From Pseudomonas sputi (GTDB lineage: Bacteria; Pseudomonadota; Gammaproteobacteria; Pseudomonadales; Pseudomonadaceae): a stretch of 64,000 bases of DNA. The notes beneath the pieces are model-generated. The model worked only from the letters and a program-made list of their open reading frames with translations, made no database searches and was not told where the DNA came from. A program made the translations under genes and the position numbers. Shown piece by piece: positions 46,293 to 55,439 of the stretch. Where the stretch lies: the NCBI RefSeq assembly GCF_021603585.1, contig NZ_BQHI01000004.1:1-64000 (forward strand), read 5' to 3'. Each line of letters opens with the position of its first letter. The stretch's first letter is position 1.

Positions 46293-46625
46293 TCAGACCG
46301 CAGGCGGCTTGCGCGGCGCGCGGGGCTTTTTCTCGGCGGCTTTTTCGCCCGGGGGGATCACTTTGGCGGCGCCGGCAGGCTTGGCCTTGGCCGTCGTGGC
46401 CTTGGGTTTGGCAGCGGTTGCCTTGTCATCGACGGCTTTGCTGGCAGCGGTCTTGCCGGCGGTTTTACTGCCGGTGGCCTTTGGCGATTTCTTCGGCGCC
46501 AATGCCTCGGCCTCGGCCAGTTTGCGCGCCATCTCCCAGTGGCGGGCGTCCTGGCCCTCGGGTTTTCCTTCGGATTCCCAGATCTGATAGGCGAATTCGC
46601 GGATGCGTTTATCGTCGGTACTCAT
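46293..46625 (-). CDS. DUF2934 protein with Lys/Ala-rich tail
   Basis: A 110-residue protein. Residues 1-40 form the DUF2934 domain (IREFAYQIWESEGKPEGQDARHWEMARKL contains it), a small helical unit of unknown function. Residues 43-110 are a low-complexity tail of Lys, Ala, Pro and Thr (for example KATAAKPKATTAKAKPAGAAK contains the pattern), resembling histone H1 or AlgP-type tails, so nucleic-acid binding is possible. It follows treY by 29 bp and belongs to the same transcription unit. P. aeruginosa has a gene of this type beside glgX too (PA2161, from memory). Confidence 0.75.
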   Translation of the reverse strand: MSTDDKRIREFAYQIWESEGKPEGQDARHWEMARKLAEAEALAPKKSPKATGSKTAGKTAASKAVDDKATAAKPKATTAKAKPAGAAKVIPPGEKAAEKKPRAPRKPPAV

Positions 46626-46654
46626 CGCAATGCTCCTGAACTGAACTCATGCTG

Positions 46655-49432
46655 CTAGACGTGTTGGATAAGCAGATTGACCGGGAAATCCCCCAGCGCG
46701 GCGCTGACCTGCAGCTCCCTGTTTTTTGTGACTGCGGTGCTCGAAAAAAGTCCCTTCAGATTTTCGTCAGAGGCGTCGAACGGTAAAACCACCCGTGTAT
46801 CGCCCCAGCGCAGCGCGTCAACCCTCGGCACAGCACTGTTTTCCAGCAATGTTGCACAACGGATCGGCACGATCACGATGACCCGTTGCTCCCCTAGCTC
46901 GCGGGCAAACGCGAGCACGTTGTGCGCCTGGCTGCCCAGTACCTCGAGGGCCTGGTACGAACCCTGGCGAAACAATTGGGCGTAGTCGGCGCGCAGGCGC
47001 AACACCTGGGCGATCAATGCTTGCTTGATGCGCCCGTCGCGCCAGTTCACCAACAGTTCCTGAACCGACCCATGTGCCTCCAGCGCCTGCTGCCTGGCGG
47101 CGTAGTCCACTGGCCGGCGGTTGTCCGGGTCCACCATGCTGAAGTCCCAGAACTCGTTGCCCTGATACAAATCCGGCACTCCCGGCACGGTCATGCGCAG
47201 CAAGGTTTGCGCCAGACCGTTGAGGGCGCCGGCCGCTGCGATGCTGTTGACGGTCTTGGCCAGTGCTCCGCGCAGCAGTTCACCTTCAGGAGCCAGCAGC
47301 AATTGTTCGGTGAACGCTTGAGCCGCGTTTTCGTATGCCTCGTTCGGCGCACTCCAGCTGCTTTGCAACTTGGCTTCGCGCAGGGCTTTCTGCTGCCACT
47401 GCCAGACACGTTTGGCGTAATCGGCGAAACCGGCCTGATCGTCGTCATGCAAGTCCAGCGGCCAACTGCCGAGCAGTGCCTGATAGAGGATCAGTTCGTC
47501 CGCCGATGACGGCACCTGATCGTCATCGCGCAGCGGCCGGGCGAGGGCACGCCACAACTCGATCTGTTCGGCGTACCAGTGGCTGCGTTCACTGAGCACG
47601 GCCAAGCGCGCGCGGGTGTCTTCACCACGTTTGTGGTCGTGGGTGGCGGTGGCCAGCAGGTTGTCGGGAAAACTTTCCAGTCGTTGCAGGTTCACCGCGT
47701 GAAAGTCGCTGACCGGCGCGCTGAACTGCTCGGTGTTGTAACCGACGTCATTGCGCGACAGCAGCACCGCCGAGCGATACAGCGCAGTGTCTTCCACCGC
47801 TTTGGCGGCGGCCGGTGAAGTGAGCTGCTGAAAGCGCACGCAGGCATGGCGCAGTATCTTGCGCGAGCGGCCTCGGGGTTTGCGCCGCCACGGCTGACCG
47901 CCGAGCCAACCGGCTACGCAGTCGAGCACGGGCCAGTCGCTTTCGTTCAGCGTTTGCCGCGCGCCGTGCATGGCCTGCTGGAAAAACACCTCGTCCCGTG
48001 CCGAGCGCCCCATCGCAGTGATGTAGGTGCGATAGACCGGGAAGTGCACGATCAGCGCCTGCAGCGCCCGGCGGATCGAGCCGAGCGTGAGGTCGCGGGT
48101 CATCAGGTCATCGCGGGCCACTTGCAGCAGGGCCTGGGCGACGCTTTCGCAGTCGCTGGCCAGCGAGCCATTGAGGATCTGCTGGCGCGCCAGCTGCGCT
48201 TCTTCGATGAACGCGGCGGGTCGCTCGGTACGGCGTTGCCACAAGTCGCCGAGCACATGTTCACCGTCCGGGTCGTGCTGCAGCAGCGACAGCTGGTTCA
48301 TGAATTCGTAACCGGTGCTGCCGTCCACGGCCCAGTCGGTGGGCAGGGTTTCGCCGTCACCGAGAATTTTCTCGACGTAGATCGGCAAGTGCCGGCCCGG
48401 TGCCAGGTGGTCAAGCCGCCGGCGCAGTTTGCGGCAATAACCACGCGGGTCGGCGAGGCCGTCGATGTGGTCGATGCGCAGCCCGTCGATCAAGCCCTCG
48501 CCGATCAATTGGAAAATCTTGCCGTGGGTAGCCTCGAATACTGCCGGGCGCTCGACCCGCAAACCTCCGAGTTCGTTGATGTCGAAGAAGCGCCGCCAGT
48601 TGATGTCATCTGCCGCCGTGCGCCAGCTCGCCAGGCGATAGCTTTGCCGTTCGAGCAATTGGTGCAGGCGCTGAAAACCTTCTTCGGTCTTTGAATCGTA
48701 GTGCGTCAGGTTGCGTTCAATGGCCCGCAGGACGTGCGGGTCGCTGGCCAGTCGCTGGAGTTGTTCCTTGAGCGGGAGGGCCAGCGAACGCGCGTCGGTC
48801 TGATAGCTGAGCGCACTGAACCGGTCGGCGAGGGCCTTCAGCGCTTCGTTCGGGGTGTCATCGGACTTGAGCAGTTCGCCGTAATCGCCGGGGCAGATCG
48901 GGAAGTGATGCTCGTAATGCTCGACGTGAAAGGTGCCGCTCTCGGCGTTGAACACCAGCGGCAAGGTCGCGTCCTGCAATGCGACGCCGTAGTCACTGCC
49001 GAGAAACGGCAGCAGCAACTGGCCTTCCATCAATGGGTCGGGCGAGTGCCATTGAATGTCGAAGAACTCGCCGTAGGGGCTCAGCCGGCCCCATTCCAGC
49101 AGGTCGAGCCACCACGGGTTGTCGCCGCCACCGACCGCCATGTGATTGGAAACGATGTCGAGGATCAACCCCATACCGTGCTCGCGCAGGCTGGCGACCA
49201 GACGACGCAAGGCTGGCTCGCCGCCGAGTTCCGGATTGACCCGGGTCGGATCGACCACATCGTAGCCATGCATTGAACCGGCGCGAGCGGCCAGCAGCGG
49301 CGAGGCATAAATGTGGCTGATGCCGAGACGCGCGAAATACGGCACCAGCGGCACCGCCTGATCAAGGGTGAAACCTCGGTGAAATTGCAGGCGAACCGTG
49401 GCCCGCAGGGTCTGGATAGGCAATGCACTCAT
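46655..49432 (-). CDS. treY: Malto-oligosyltrehalose synthase TreY
   Basis: A 925-residue GH13_26 enzyme that converts the reducing end of maltodextrins to a trehalose unit. N-terminal ATVRLQFHRGFTLDQA is the TreY signature. The barrel has LILDIVSNHMAVGG, DGLRIDHIDGLADP (nucleophile), IYVEKILGDGE (acid/base) and ATATHDHKRGEDTRARL. The large helical insertion typical of TreY lies at about 340-600. Length is normal. Its start overlaps the malQ stop by 4 bp. Works with TreZ, encoded two genes upstream. Confidence 0.95.
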   Translation of the reverse strand: MSALPIQTLRATVRLQFHRGFTLDQAVPLVPYFARLGISHIYASPLLAARAGSMHGYDVVDPTRVNPELGGEPALRRLVASLREHGMGLILDIVSNHMAVGGGDNPWWLDLLEWGRLSPYGEFFDIQWHSPDPLMEGQLLLPFLGSDYGVALQDATLPLVFNAESGTFHVEHYEHHFPICPGDYGELLKSDDTPNEALKALADRFSALSYQTDARSLALPLKEQLQRLASDPHVLRAIERNLTHYDSKTEEGFQRLHQLLERQSYRLASWRTAADDINWRRFFDINELGGLRVERPAVFEATHGKIFQLIGEGLIDGLRIDHIDGLADPRGYCRKLRRRLDHLAPGRHLPIYVEKILGDGETLPTDWAVDGSTGYEFMNQLSLLQHDPDGEHVLGDLWQRRTERPAAFIEEAQLARQQILNGSLASDCESVAQALLQVARDDLMTRDLTLGSIRRALQALIVHFPVYRTYITAMGRSARDEVFFQQAMHGARQTLNESDWPVLDCVAGWLGGQPWRRKPRGRSRKILRHACVRFQQLTSPAAAKAVEDTALYRSAVLLSRNDVGYNTEQFSAPVSDFHAVNLQRLESFPDNLLATATHDHKRGEDTRARLAVLSERSHWYAEQIELWRALARPLRDDDQVPSSADELILYQALLGSWPLDLHDDDQAGFADYAKRVWQWQQKALREAKLQSSWSAPNEAYENAAQAFTEQLLLAPEGELLRGALAKTVNSIAAAGALNGLAQTLLRMTVPGVPDLYQGNEFWDFSMVDPDNRRPVDYAARQQALEAHGSVQELLVNWRDGRIKQALIAQVLRLRADYAQLFRQGSYQALEVLGSQAHNVLAFARELGEQRVIVIVPIRCATLLENSAVPRVDALRWGDTRVVLPFDASDENLKGLFSSTAVTKNRELQVSAALGDFPVNLLIQHV

Positions 49433-51507
49433 CGGTCACGCTCGGCGGCCTGAAGACGGGCGCACGCCAACAGTTCCAGGCGCCTTGCGGCATCGACACC
49501 GTCAAGCAGCGCCTCGCTGGTGGCCGGCAGGCGGCGCGACCAGTTCGGGTGGGTGTCGATGGTGCCGGGCAGGTTCGCCTGTTCGTCGAGACCCAGCGCA
49601 TCTTCCAGCGGCAGCAGCACCAGCGGCGCACGGGTGTGGCCGAGGAAGCGGACAGCGGCGTCGACTACCTGATCGGCCTCGTGGGATTCCTCGCGAAAGT
49701 TCTGCGGGTCCTGGCTCAAGGCACTGCGCAGGCCTTCACGCTCGCGTTCGCGGTACCGGCGCCAGTCGATTTCGCCGTTGGCATCGATCAGCCCGAGCCG
49801 GGCATTCCAGTCGATGTCGCGGCCGTGCCACCAGCCGTTGAGGGTCGGCAGATCGTGGGTGCTGGTGGTGGCCAGAGCGTTGTCCGGCCAGTCGAGGATC
49901 GGCTTGAAACAGGTGTTGTCCTGCTCGAACAACAGCACGCGCATGCCGAGCATGGCCCGTGCGATCAGTTTTTCCCGCAGGCCATCGGGCACAGTGCCGA
50001 GGTCTTCACCGAGCACGATGGCTTGATGACGATGGGATTCGAGGGTCAGCAGCCTTAACAAGTCGTCCACCGGGTAATACAGGTATGCACCGTCTGCCGG
50101 AGCGCAACCGTTGGGGATGACCCATAACCGTTGCAGGCCCATGACATGGTCGATGCGCAGACCGCCGGCGTGGGCGAAGTTGGCGCGCAACATGTCGATG
50201 AACGCGCGAAAGCCGTTACGCACCAGACCTTCCGGGGAAAACGCGGAGATGCCCCAGCCCTGTCCGGAGCGGTTGAGAATGTCCGGTGGCGCGCCGACGG
50301 TCAGCGAGGCGAGCAGTTCGTCCTGAAAACTCCAGGCCTGACTGCCGGCGCCATCGGCACCCACGGCCAGGTCGGCGATCAGGCCGATACCCATGCCGGC
50401 GCTGCGGGCGGCGCTCTGGGCACGTTCCAGGCAGCGGTGGATCAACCATTGGCAGAATGCGAAGTAACGGATGCGTTCGGCGTATTCCTCGGCAAACGCG
50501 CCGAGGGCGGCGCCGCGCGGATCGTGCCAGTGCTCCGGCCATTCACGCCAGTCGAGGCTTTCGCCTCGGGCCGCGCGCATTTCCTGGATGGCTTCAAAGC
50601 GACAGTGATTCTCCAGCGCTTCGCCCCCGGCATCGCGGAAACTGGAAAAGTCGGCATGCAGCGGGTGGTCACCGCTGATGAATCCGTCATACAAGGCTTG
50701 CAGCAGTTTCAGCTTGGCCTCGGCAGCCTTGGGCCAGTCGATCAACTTCAGGTCTTCCAGTTGCTTGAACTGATCGGTCAGCCCGGCGGCGTCAATCGCA
50801 TCACGCAGCGCACGATCACCAAGGATCGCCCCCGGTGCGGCGTACAGCGGATTGAGAAACAGCCGACTGGACGGTGAGTAAGGGCTGTAACGCCCGGTGT
50901 CGGCGCTGAACATCGCGTGCAGCGGGCTGATTGCCAGGGCATCGGCGCCGCGTTCGCCGGCCACCCGCGCCAGTTCTTCCAGGGCCTGGGTGTCGCCGAA
51001 ACCGCCGTCGCCGGCGCGGCGCAGGCCGTAAAGCTGCACGCTCAGGCCCCACGCGCGCGGGATCGGGCTGTCCACCGCGTCACCCACGCTGAAGCAGCGC
51101 TCCGGTGCCACGGCCAGGGTGAATTGCTGGCCGGCGATGTGCACTTGCTGGTAGCCGACCGGAATCTCGCCGGGCAACACAGCCTCGGCATCCAGCTGAA
51201 GGCTCATACGCGAGCCATCCTCAAGGTGAATCTCGCAAGGGGTCTCGGGTTCGAAATAGCGGGCCAGATCCACGCCCCTGCCAACGTCGGCGGTGAGCAG
51301 CGGAGGCAAGTGACGATTTTCCTGAACTTGTTGCAGTTCGAGCAGGCTGGCGTCGATTTCCTGGGTCGTTGCGGCCGGGTGGCCAAGACCGATCAGCACA
51401 TTGCGCAGTACGGCCGGGGCGACTTTTTGCGCTCGCCCGTTGGCGTCAATCCAGTCGACGGCGAGGCCGGCTCGGCTGGCAAGAATTTCCAGTTGCGCAT
51501 CGCTCAT
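49429..51507 (-). CDS. malQ: 4-alpha-glucanotransferase MalQ (amylomaltase)
   Basis: A 692-residue GH77 enzyme that transfers alpha-1,4-glucan segments between chains. N-terminal helical region (MSDAQLEILASRAGLAVDW) is followed by a beta domain and the catalytic barrel with FSPYSPSSR... typical of YSPYSPSSRLFLNPLY, GLRIDHVMGLQRLW (nucleophile), IVLGEDLGTVP (acid/base) and STHDLPTLNGWW. The start at 51507 overlaps the treZ stop by 4 bp; an in-frame start 20 codons upstream lies inside treZ. It probably tunes chain length for TreY and recycles short dextrins. Confidence 0.94.
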   Translation of the reverse strand: MSDAQLEILASRAGLAVDWIDANGRAQKVAPAVLRNVLIGLGHPAATTQEIDASLLELQQVQENRHLPPLLTADVGRGVDLARYFEPETPCEIHLEDGSRMSLQLDAEAVLPGEIPVGYQQVHIAGQQFTLAVAPERCFSVGDAVDSPIPRAWGLSVQLYGLRRAGDGGFGDTQALEELARVAGERGADALAISPLHAMFSADTGRYSPYSPSSRLFLNPLYAAPGAILGDRALRDAIDAAGLTDQFKQLEDLKLIDWPKAAEAKLKLLQALYDGFISGDHPLHADFSSFRDAGGEALENHCRFEAIQEMRAARGESLDWREWPEHWHDPRGAALGAFAEEYAERIRYFAFCQWLIHRCLERAQSAARSAGMGIGLIADLAVGADGAGSQAWSFQDELLASLTVGAPPDILNRSGQGWGISAFSPEGLVRNGFRAFIDMLRANFAHAGGLRIDHVMGLQRLWVIPNGCAPADGAYLYYPVDDLLRLLTLESHRHQAIVLGEDLGTVPDGLREKLIARAMLGMRVLLFEQDNTCFKPILDWPDNALATTSTHDLPTLNGWWHGRDIDWNARLGLIDANGEIDWRRYREREREGLRSALSQDPQNFREESHEADQVVDAAVRFLGHTRAPLVLLPLEDALGLDEQANLPGTIDTHPNWSRRLPATSEALLDGVDAARRLELLACARLQAAERDR

Positions 51508-53306
51508 AGGCGCTCTCCATCCAGGGGTGGCAAAGGGGTTGCGGCCGTGAGGCTGACGAGCGCGCAATACGGGGGCAGGTGCCCCTCATCCGACAGGCCG
51601 GCGGTCGATGGCTGACGAAACAGCCACACGGATTCGGCCTGTGGAAGGTTGACCACTGGCGTATCGCTGAGGTTCAGGTCGATTCGCAGCTCGCTGCCAT
51701 CGCCCAGTCGCCAGCGCGCACTGACGGCGCCGTGGCCCAGTACCTGTGCGCCAAGGGCTTGAGTGCCAGACAGGTTTGGAATGATGTATTGATGGCGCAA
51801 TTGCAGGAGCTGGCGATACAGGGCCAGTGTCTCCCTTTGCCGAGGTGTGCCGTTCCCCATCAGGCGCGGTTGTGAGGCGTGGAAGGTTTGCGCAGCGTTC
51901 GGGTCGGGAATCTGCTCGCGTTTGTCGGGATCGGTGAATGCACTGAACGCCGCAAACTCGTTGCGCCGACCTTCGCGCACCCGCTTCGCCAGTTCGTCAT
52001 GGTGGCTGGTGAAAAACAGGAACGGTTGTTCGGCGGCGTATTCGTCGCCCATGAACATCAATGGAATCATCGGTGACAGCAACAGCAGTGCTGTCGCGGC
52101 CTCTACCGCGCGCGGATCGGCCAGTTGATGCAAGCGCTCGCCAAAGGCGCGATTGCCGATCTGGTCATGATTCTGCAGGAACAGCACGAACGCGGTGGAC
52201 GGCAGGTGCTCACTCGGCTCGCCACGGGGGGCGCCGTGGCGGGTGATATGACCCTGAAACACGAAACCCTGGCTCAGGCAGCGGGCCAGTTGCTCGGTAG
52301 GTTGCAGCGCATAGTCCGCGTAATAGGCATCCGTTTCGCCGGTCAGCAACACGTGCAGGGCGTTGTGGCCGTCGTCGTTCCACTGCGCGTCGTAGTTTTC
52401 CTCGAGCAGGCTTGACTGGTTGAGTTCGTTCTCGATGGTCAGCCATACATGACGGGACGGGTCGAGCTGCTGACGAATACGCTGCGCCAGTTCCGGCAGG
52501 AAGTCTGGGCTTTCGATGGCATGCACTGCATCCAGGCGCAAGCCGTCAAAACGGTATTCCAGTAGCCACATCAATGCGTTTTCGACAAAGAAGTCCCGCA
52601 CTTCCCGACGGCGAAAATCGATGGCCGCGCCCCATGGGGTGTGTTTGTCTTCGCGAAAAAAGCCTTTGGCGTAGCGATGCAGGTAATTGCCGTCGGGGCC
52701 GAAGTGGTTGTAGACCACGTCGAGGATCACCGCCAGGCCATAACCGTGGGCGCTGTCGATCAAATGTTTGAGTTGTTCAGGTGTGCCATAACTGGCTTGT
52801 GGCGCGTAGTGCAGCACGCCGTCGTAGCCCCAGTTGCGTTCGCCGGGGAATTGCGCGATCGGCATCAGTTCGATGGCGGTGATGCCCAGCCCGGCCAGAC
52901 GTGCCAGATGCTGTTCGACCTCGGCAAAACCGCCGAGGGCGCCCACATGCAGTTCATAGATGACGGCTTGATTCCATGGCCGGCCTTGCCACGTGGTGTT
53001 GCGCCAGCAGTAGAGGTGCGGATCGACCACCACGCTGTAGCGGTCAAGATCACCGTCCTGCGCCCTGGAGGCCGGGTCGAGCACCTCCAGTTCGCCATCG
53101 ATGTTGAAACGGTAGCGACTGCCGGCAGGGCAGCGGGTCTTGATGACAAACCAGCCATCGCCCTGTGGCAGCATGGGCAGCGACTGGCCGTTGTCCAGCT
53201 CGACGCTGACGTAAAAAGCGTCCGGCGCCCACAGCGCGAATTGCGTGTGGTCGGCATCCAGCATGATCGCGCCGTGGGGCCAGCTTTCAGGTGTCCGTGA
53301 CGGCAT
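51504..53306 (-). CDS. treZ: Malto-oligosyltrehalose trehalohydrolase TreZ
   Basis: A 600-residue GH13_10 enzyme that cuts trehalose from malto-oligosyltrehalose. It opens with a CBM48-like beta domain (FALWAPDAFYVSVELDNGQ). The barrel follows with VYNHFGPDGNYL, DGLRLDAVHAIE (nucleophile), VWLTIENELNQ (acid/base Glu) and LFLQNHDQIGNRAFGERL. It starts 18 bp after the glgA stop, behind GGAGG. Its stop is coupled to malQ. With TreY it forms the glucan-to-trehalose branch, the main trehalose route in Pseudomonas. Confidence 0.95.
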   Translation of the reverse strand: MPSRTPESWPHGAIMLDADHTQFALWAPDAFYVSVELDNGQSLPMLPQGDGWFVIKTRCPAGSRYRFNIDGELEVLDPASRAQDGDLDRYSVVVDPHLYCWRNTTWQGRPWNQAVIYELHVGALGGFAEVEQHLARLAGLGITAIELMPIAQFPGERNWGYDGVLHYAPQASYGTPEQLKHLIDSAHGYGLAVILDVVYNHFGPDGNYLHRYAKGFFREDKHTPWGAAIDFRRREVRDFFVENALMWLLEYRFDGLRLDAVHAIESPDFLPELAQRIRQQLDPSRHVWLTIENELNQSSLLEENYDAQWNDDGHNALHVLLTGETDAYYADYALQPTEQLARCLSQGFVFQGHITRHGAPRGEPSEHLPSTAFVLFLQNHDQIGNRAFGERLHQLADPRAVEAATALLLLSPMIPLMFMGDEYAAEQPFLFFTSHHDELAKRVREGRRNEFAAFSAFTDPDKREQIPDPNAAQTFHASQPRLMGNGTPRQRETLALYRQLLQLRHQYIIPNLSGTQALGAQVLGHGAVSARWRLGDGSELRIDLNLSDTPVVNLPQAESVWLFRQPSTAGLSDEGHLPPYCALVSLTAATPLPPLDGERL

Positions 53307-53324
53307 CGTTGAAAACCTCCCTGG

Positions 53325-54911
53325 TTATTTGTGGTGCGTTTTACCCAGCGACTTGGCCACCAATTGTTCGTAGAGTTCGGCGTAGGGTTCGACCGCCTTG
53401 CACCAGTTGAACGGCGCGGCCATCGCCCGGCAACGCATGGCGTTGAGCAGTTCGGGAAAGGCAAATACCTTGAACGCTCGGCTCAGGGCTTCGCGGTAGC
53501 TGTCGGCGGTGGACTCGTTGAAGAGGAAACCGGTGACGCCGTTTTCAATGGTGTCGGCCAGCCCGCCGGTGTTGCGCGCTACCGGCAGCGAACCGAAACG
53601 CTGGGCGTACATCTGGCTCAGGCCGCAGGGTTCATAGCGCGACGGCATCAGCAGGAAATCGCTGCCGGCGAACATGCGCCGGGCGTCGGTTTCGTTGAAG
53701 CCGATGCGCACGCCGATCTGGCCGGGGAAGCGCAGCGCCAGTTCGCGCATGGCTTGTTCTTCTTCCGGTTCGCCGCGACCGATGATCGCGATCTGGCCAC
53801 CGTTCTGGACGATGTATTCCGACACCGCTTCGGTCAGGTCCAGGCCTTTTTGATAAACAAGGCGCGAGACGACCGCAAACAGAGGTCCTTCGGAGTCGTT
53901 CAGGCCGAACAGTTCGCGAACGTGGGCGGCATTGATGGCTTTGCCTTCCCAGTCGCCGATGGCGAAAGGCGCGAACAGATGCGGATCGGTAGCGGCGTCC
54001 CAGCTTTCATCGATGCCGTTGGGGATGCCGCTGAGCAAGCCTTGCTGGGTCTTGGCGGCGAGAAAGCCGTCGAGACCGCAGCCGAAATCCGGGGTGGTGA
54101 TTTCCTGCGCGTAGGTGGCGCTGACCGTGGTGATGTGGCTCGAATAGGCCATGCCGGCCTTGAGGAACGACATCTTGCCGTAGAACTCCATGCCTTCCTG
54201 TTGCAGGGCATGGGCGGGAATCCCGAGTTCCGGGCATGAGCCGAGGCTGGTCACGCCTTGGTAGGCCAGGTTGTGAATGGTGAACAGGGTCGGCGTACGC
54301 TGACCGCGCCAGTGCATATAGGCAGGTGCCAGCCCGGCCGGCCAATCGTGGGCGTGCACCAGATCCGGGCACCAGTGGATTTGCGCCAGGTTGGCGGCGA
54401 TATCGGCGGCAGCCAGCCCCAGACGGGCGAAGCGGATGTGGTTGTCCGGCCAGTCGCGGCCGTTGTTGGCGCCATAGGGGCCACCGTCACGGGCGTAGAG
54501 TTCAGGGCAGATCAACACATAAATGACCAGACCATCGGGCATGTCCATGCGCCCGATCTTGCAGGGCGGCAGCGCGGCGTGGCCACCCAGTTCGCCGATG
54601 ATGTGGATCGGATTTTCGCTGTTCATGACTTGCGGATAACCGGGGATCAATACCCGGACGTCGTGCAGATGCGCCATGGCGCGGGGCAGGGCGGCCGAAA
54701 CGTCTCCCAGACCACCGGTCTTCACCAGATCGGCGATTTCCGAGGTCACGAACAGCACTTTCTTCTTGTTGGGGTTCTGACTGGCCACTGGCGTCAGCGT
54801 CTTGGTGCCGGGAACGCTGATCGATCGGCTGCCGGGAACGCTGACGGTGCTCGATTCACCCATCGGCTGATGAGCCCGTTCTCCCTGAATTTCCAATGCC
54901 GCACTGATCAT
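53325..54911 (-). CDS. glgA: Glycogen synthase GlgA
   Basis: A 528-residue GT5 glucosyltransferase adding glucose from a nucleotide sugar to linear glucan. The ADP-glucose motif K-T-G-G-L is in IADLVKTGGLGDVSAALP. The C-terminal retaining-GT site is in MPSRYEPCGLSQMYAQRFG. It has an N-terminal extension of about 50 residues before KKVLFVTSE, containing VSVPGSRSISVPGTKT, longer than E. coli GlgA (477). The start at 54911 follows GGGAG by 6 bp, supporting the extension. First gene of a minus-strand unit running to glgX and beyond. No glgC is near, so the donor pool is supplied elsewhere. Confidence 0.93.
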   Translation of the reverse strand: MISAALEIQGERAHQPMGESSTVSVPGSRSISVPGTKTLTPVASQNPNKKKVLFVTSEIADLVKTGGLGDVSAALPRAMAHLHDVRVLIPGYPQVMNSENPIHIIGELGGHAALPPCKIGRMDMPDGLVIYVLICPELYARDGGPYGANNGRDWPDNHIRFARLGLAAADIAANLAQIHWCPDLVHAHDWPAGLAPAYMHWRGQRTPTLFTIHNLAYQGVTSLGSCPELGIPAHALQQEGMEFYGKMSFLKAGMAYSSHITTVSATYAQEITTPDFGCGLDGFLAAKTQQGLLSGIPNGIDESWDAATDPHLFAPFAIGDWEGKAINAAHVRELFGLNDSEGPLFAVVSRLVYQKGLDLTEAVSEYIVQNGGQIAIIGRGEPEEEQAMRELALRFPGQIGVRIGFNETDARRMFAGSDFLLMPSRYEPCGLSQMYAQRFGSLPVARNTGGLADTIENGVTGFLFNESTADSYREALSRAFKVFAFPELLNAMRCRAMAAPFNWCKAVEPYAELYEQLVAKSLGKTHHK

Positions 54912-55439
54912 ATGAATCTCCCGTCTTTTTGATCTGATTCTTGTCTTGAACAAGCGATGTCCATGGCCAGGTCCTGTGGCCGGGCGCAAACGCGCCACGC
55001 ATCGGTGAGCAAACGCTACCCAACACGTGCAAGCAGAATGGGTGAGGGGGCCATTGCAAGACTTGAACCAGTCGCTTTGGCCCTGCCTATCAGATGACCC
55101 GTGGCGATCAGCAAAAGTTTCGACAAAATTTCCGCTTTGTGACCGGCCGGTTTTACCCCGCGAACATCAGTCTAGGCCAGATCCTAGAGCGGGCCAGGGC
55201 TGGCGGATGAATTGTTCGACAATCTGTTGCAGGCTCGCGAAAACCGTGACGTGGGGACGGGGTACGCCCCGACGAAGTGCATGTCTGGCGGTGTCGATGA
55301 TGCAAAATGGTGACCGCCCGGTCACGATTTCGGGCGCCGGAAGCGTGCGAGCGCACTGTTGCGGTGCGGACACAGGTGTTGGCAGGCGCACAGCGGGTGC
55401 TGCTTCGCGGGCAGGGATTGCCCGCGAAGGCGAGTAGGC
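54912..55439. promoter_or_regulatory. Long upstream region of glgA, no gene seen
   Basis: A 528-bp gap that must carry the glgA promoter on the minus strand. A CAAGA/TCTTG dyad-like stretch (TTCTTGTCTTGAACAAG, 54937-54953) lies about 30-40 bp upstream of the start. An open plus-strand frame at 55027-55437 has no ribosome site or recognisable protein and is not called. I found no clear AlgU promoter here. The far end carries a strong hairpin (55403-55429). Confidence 0.4.
55403..55429. terminator. Strong hairpin after the 2-hydroxyacid dehydrogenase gene
   Basis: Perfect 11-bp stem, CTTCGCGGGCA/TGCCCGCGAAG, with a 5-nt loop (GGGAT), 10 bp past the end of the minus-strand gene at 55440. The sequence resembles another common Pseudomonas REP family (TTCGCGGGCAAG). 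Probably terminates or protects the message. Confidence 0.65.

Noticed and set aside
55027-55437. A 136-codon plus-strand frame in the glgA upstream region
   Set aside because: No ribosome site and no recognisable domain; composition is unlike a folded protein.
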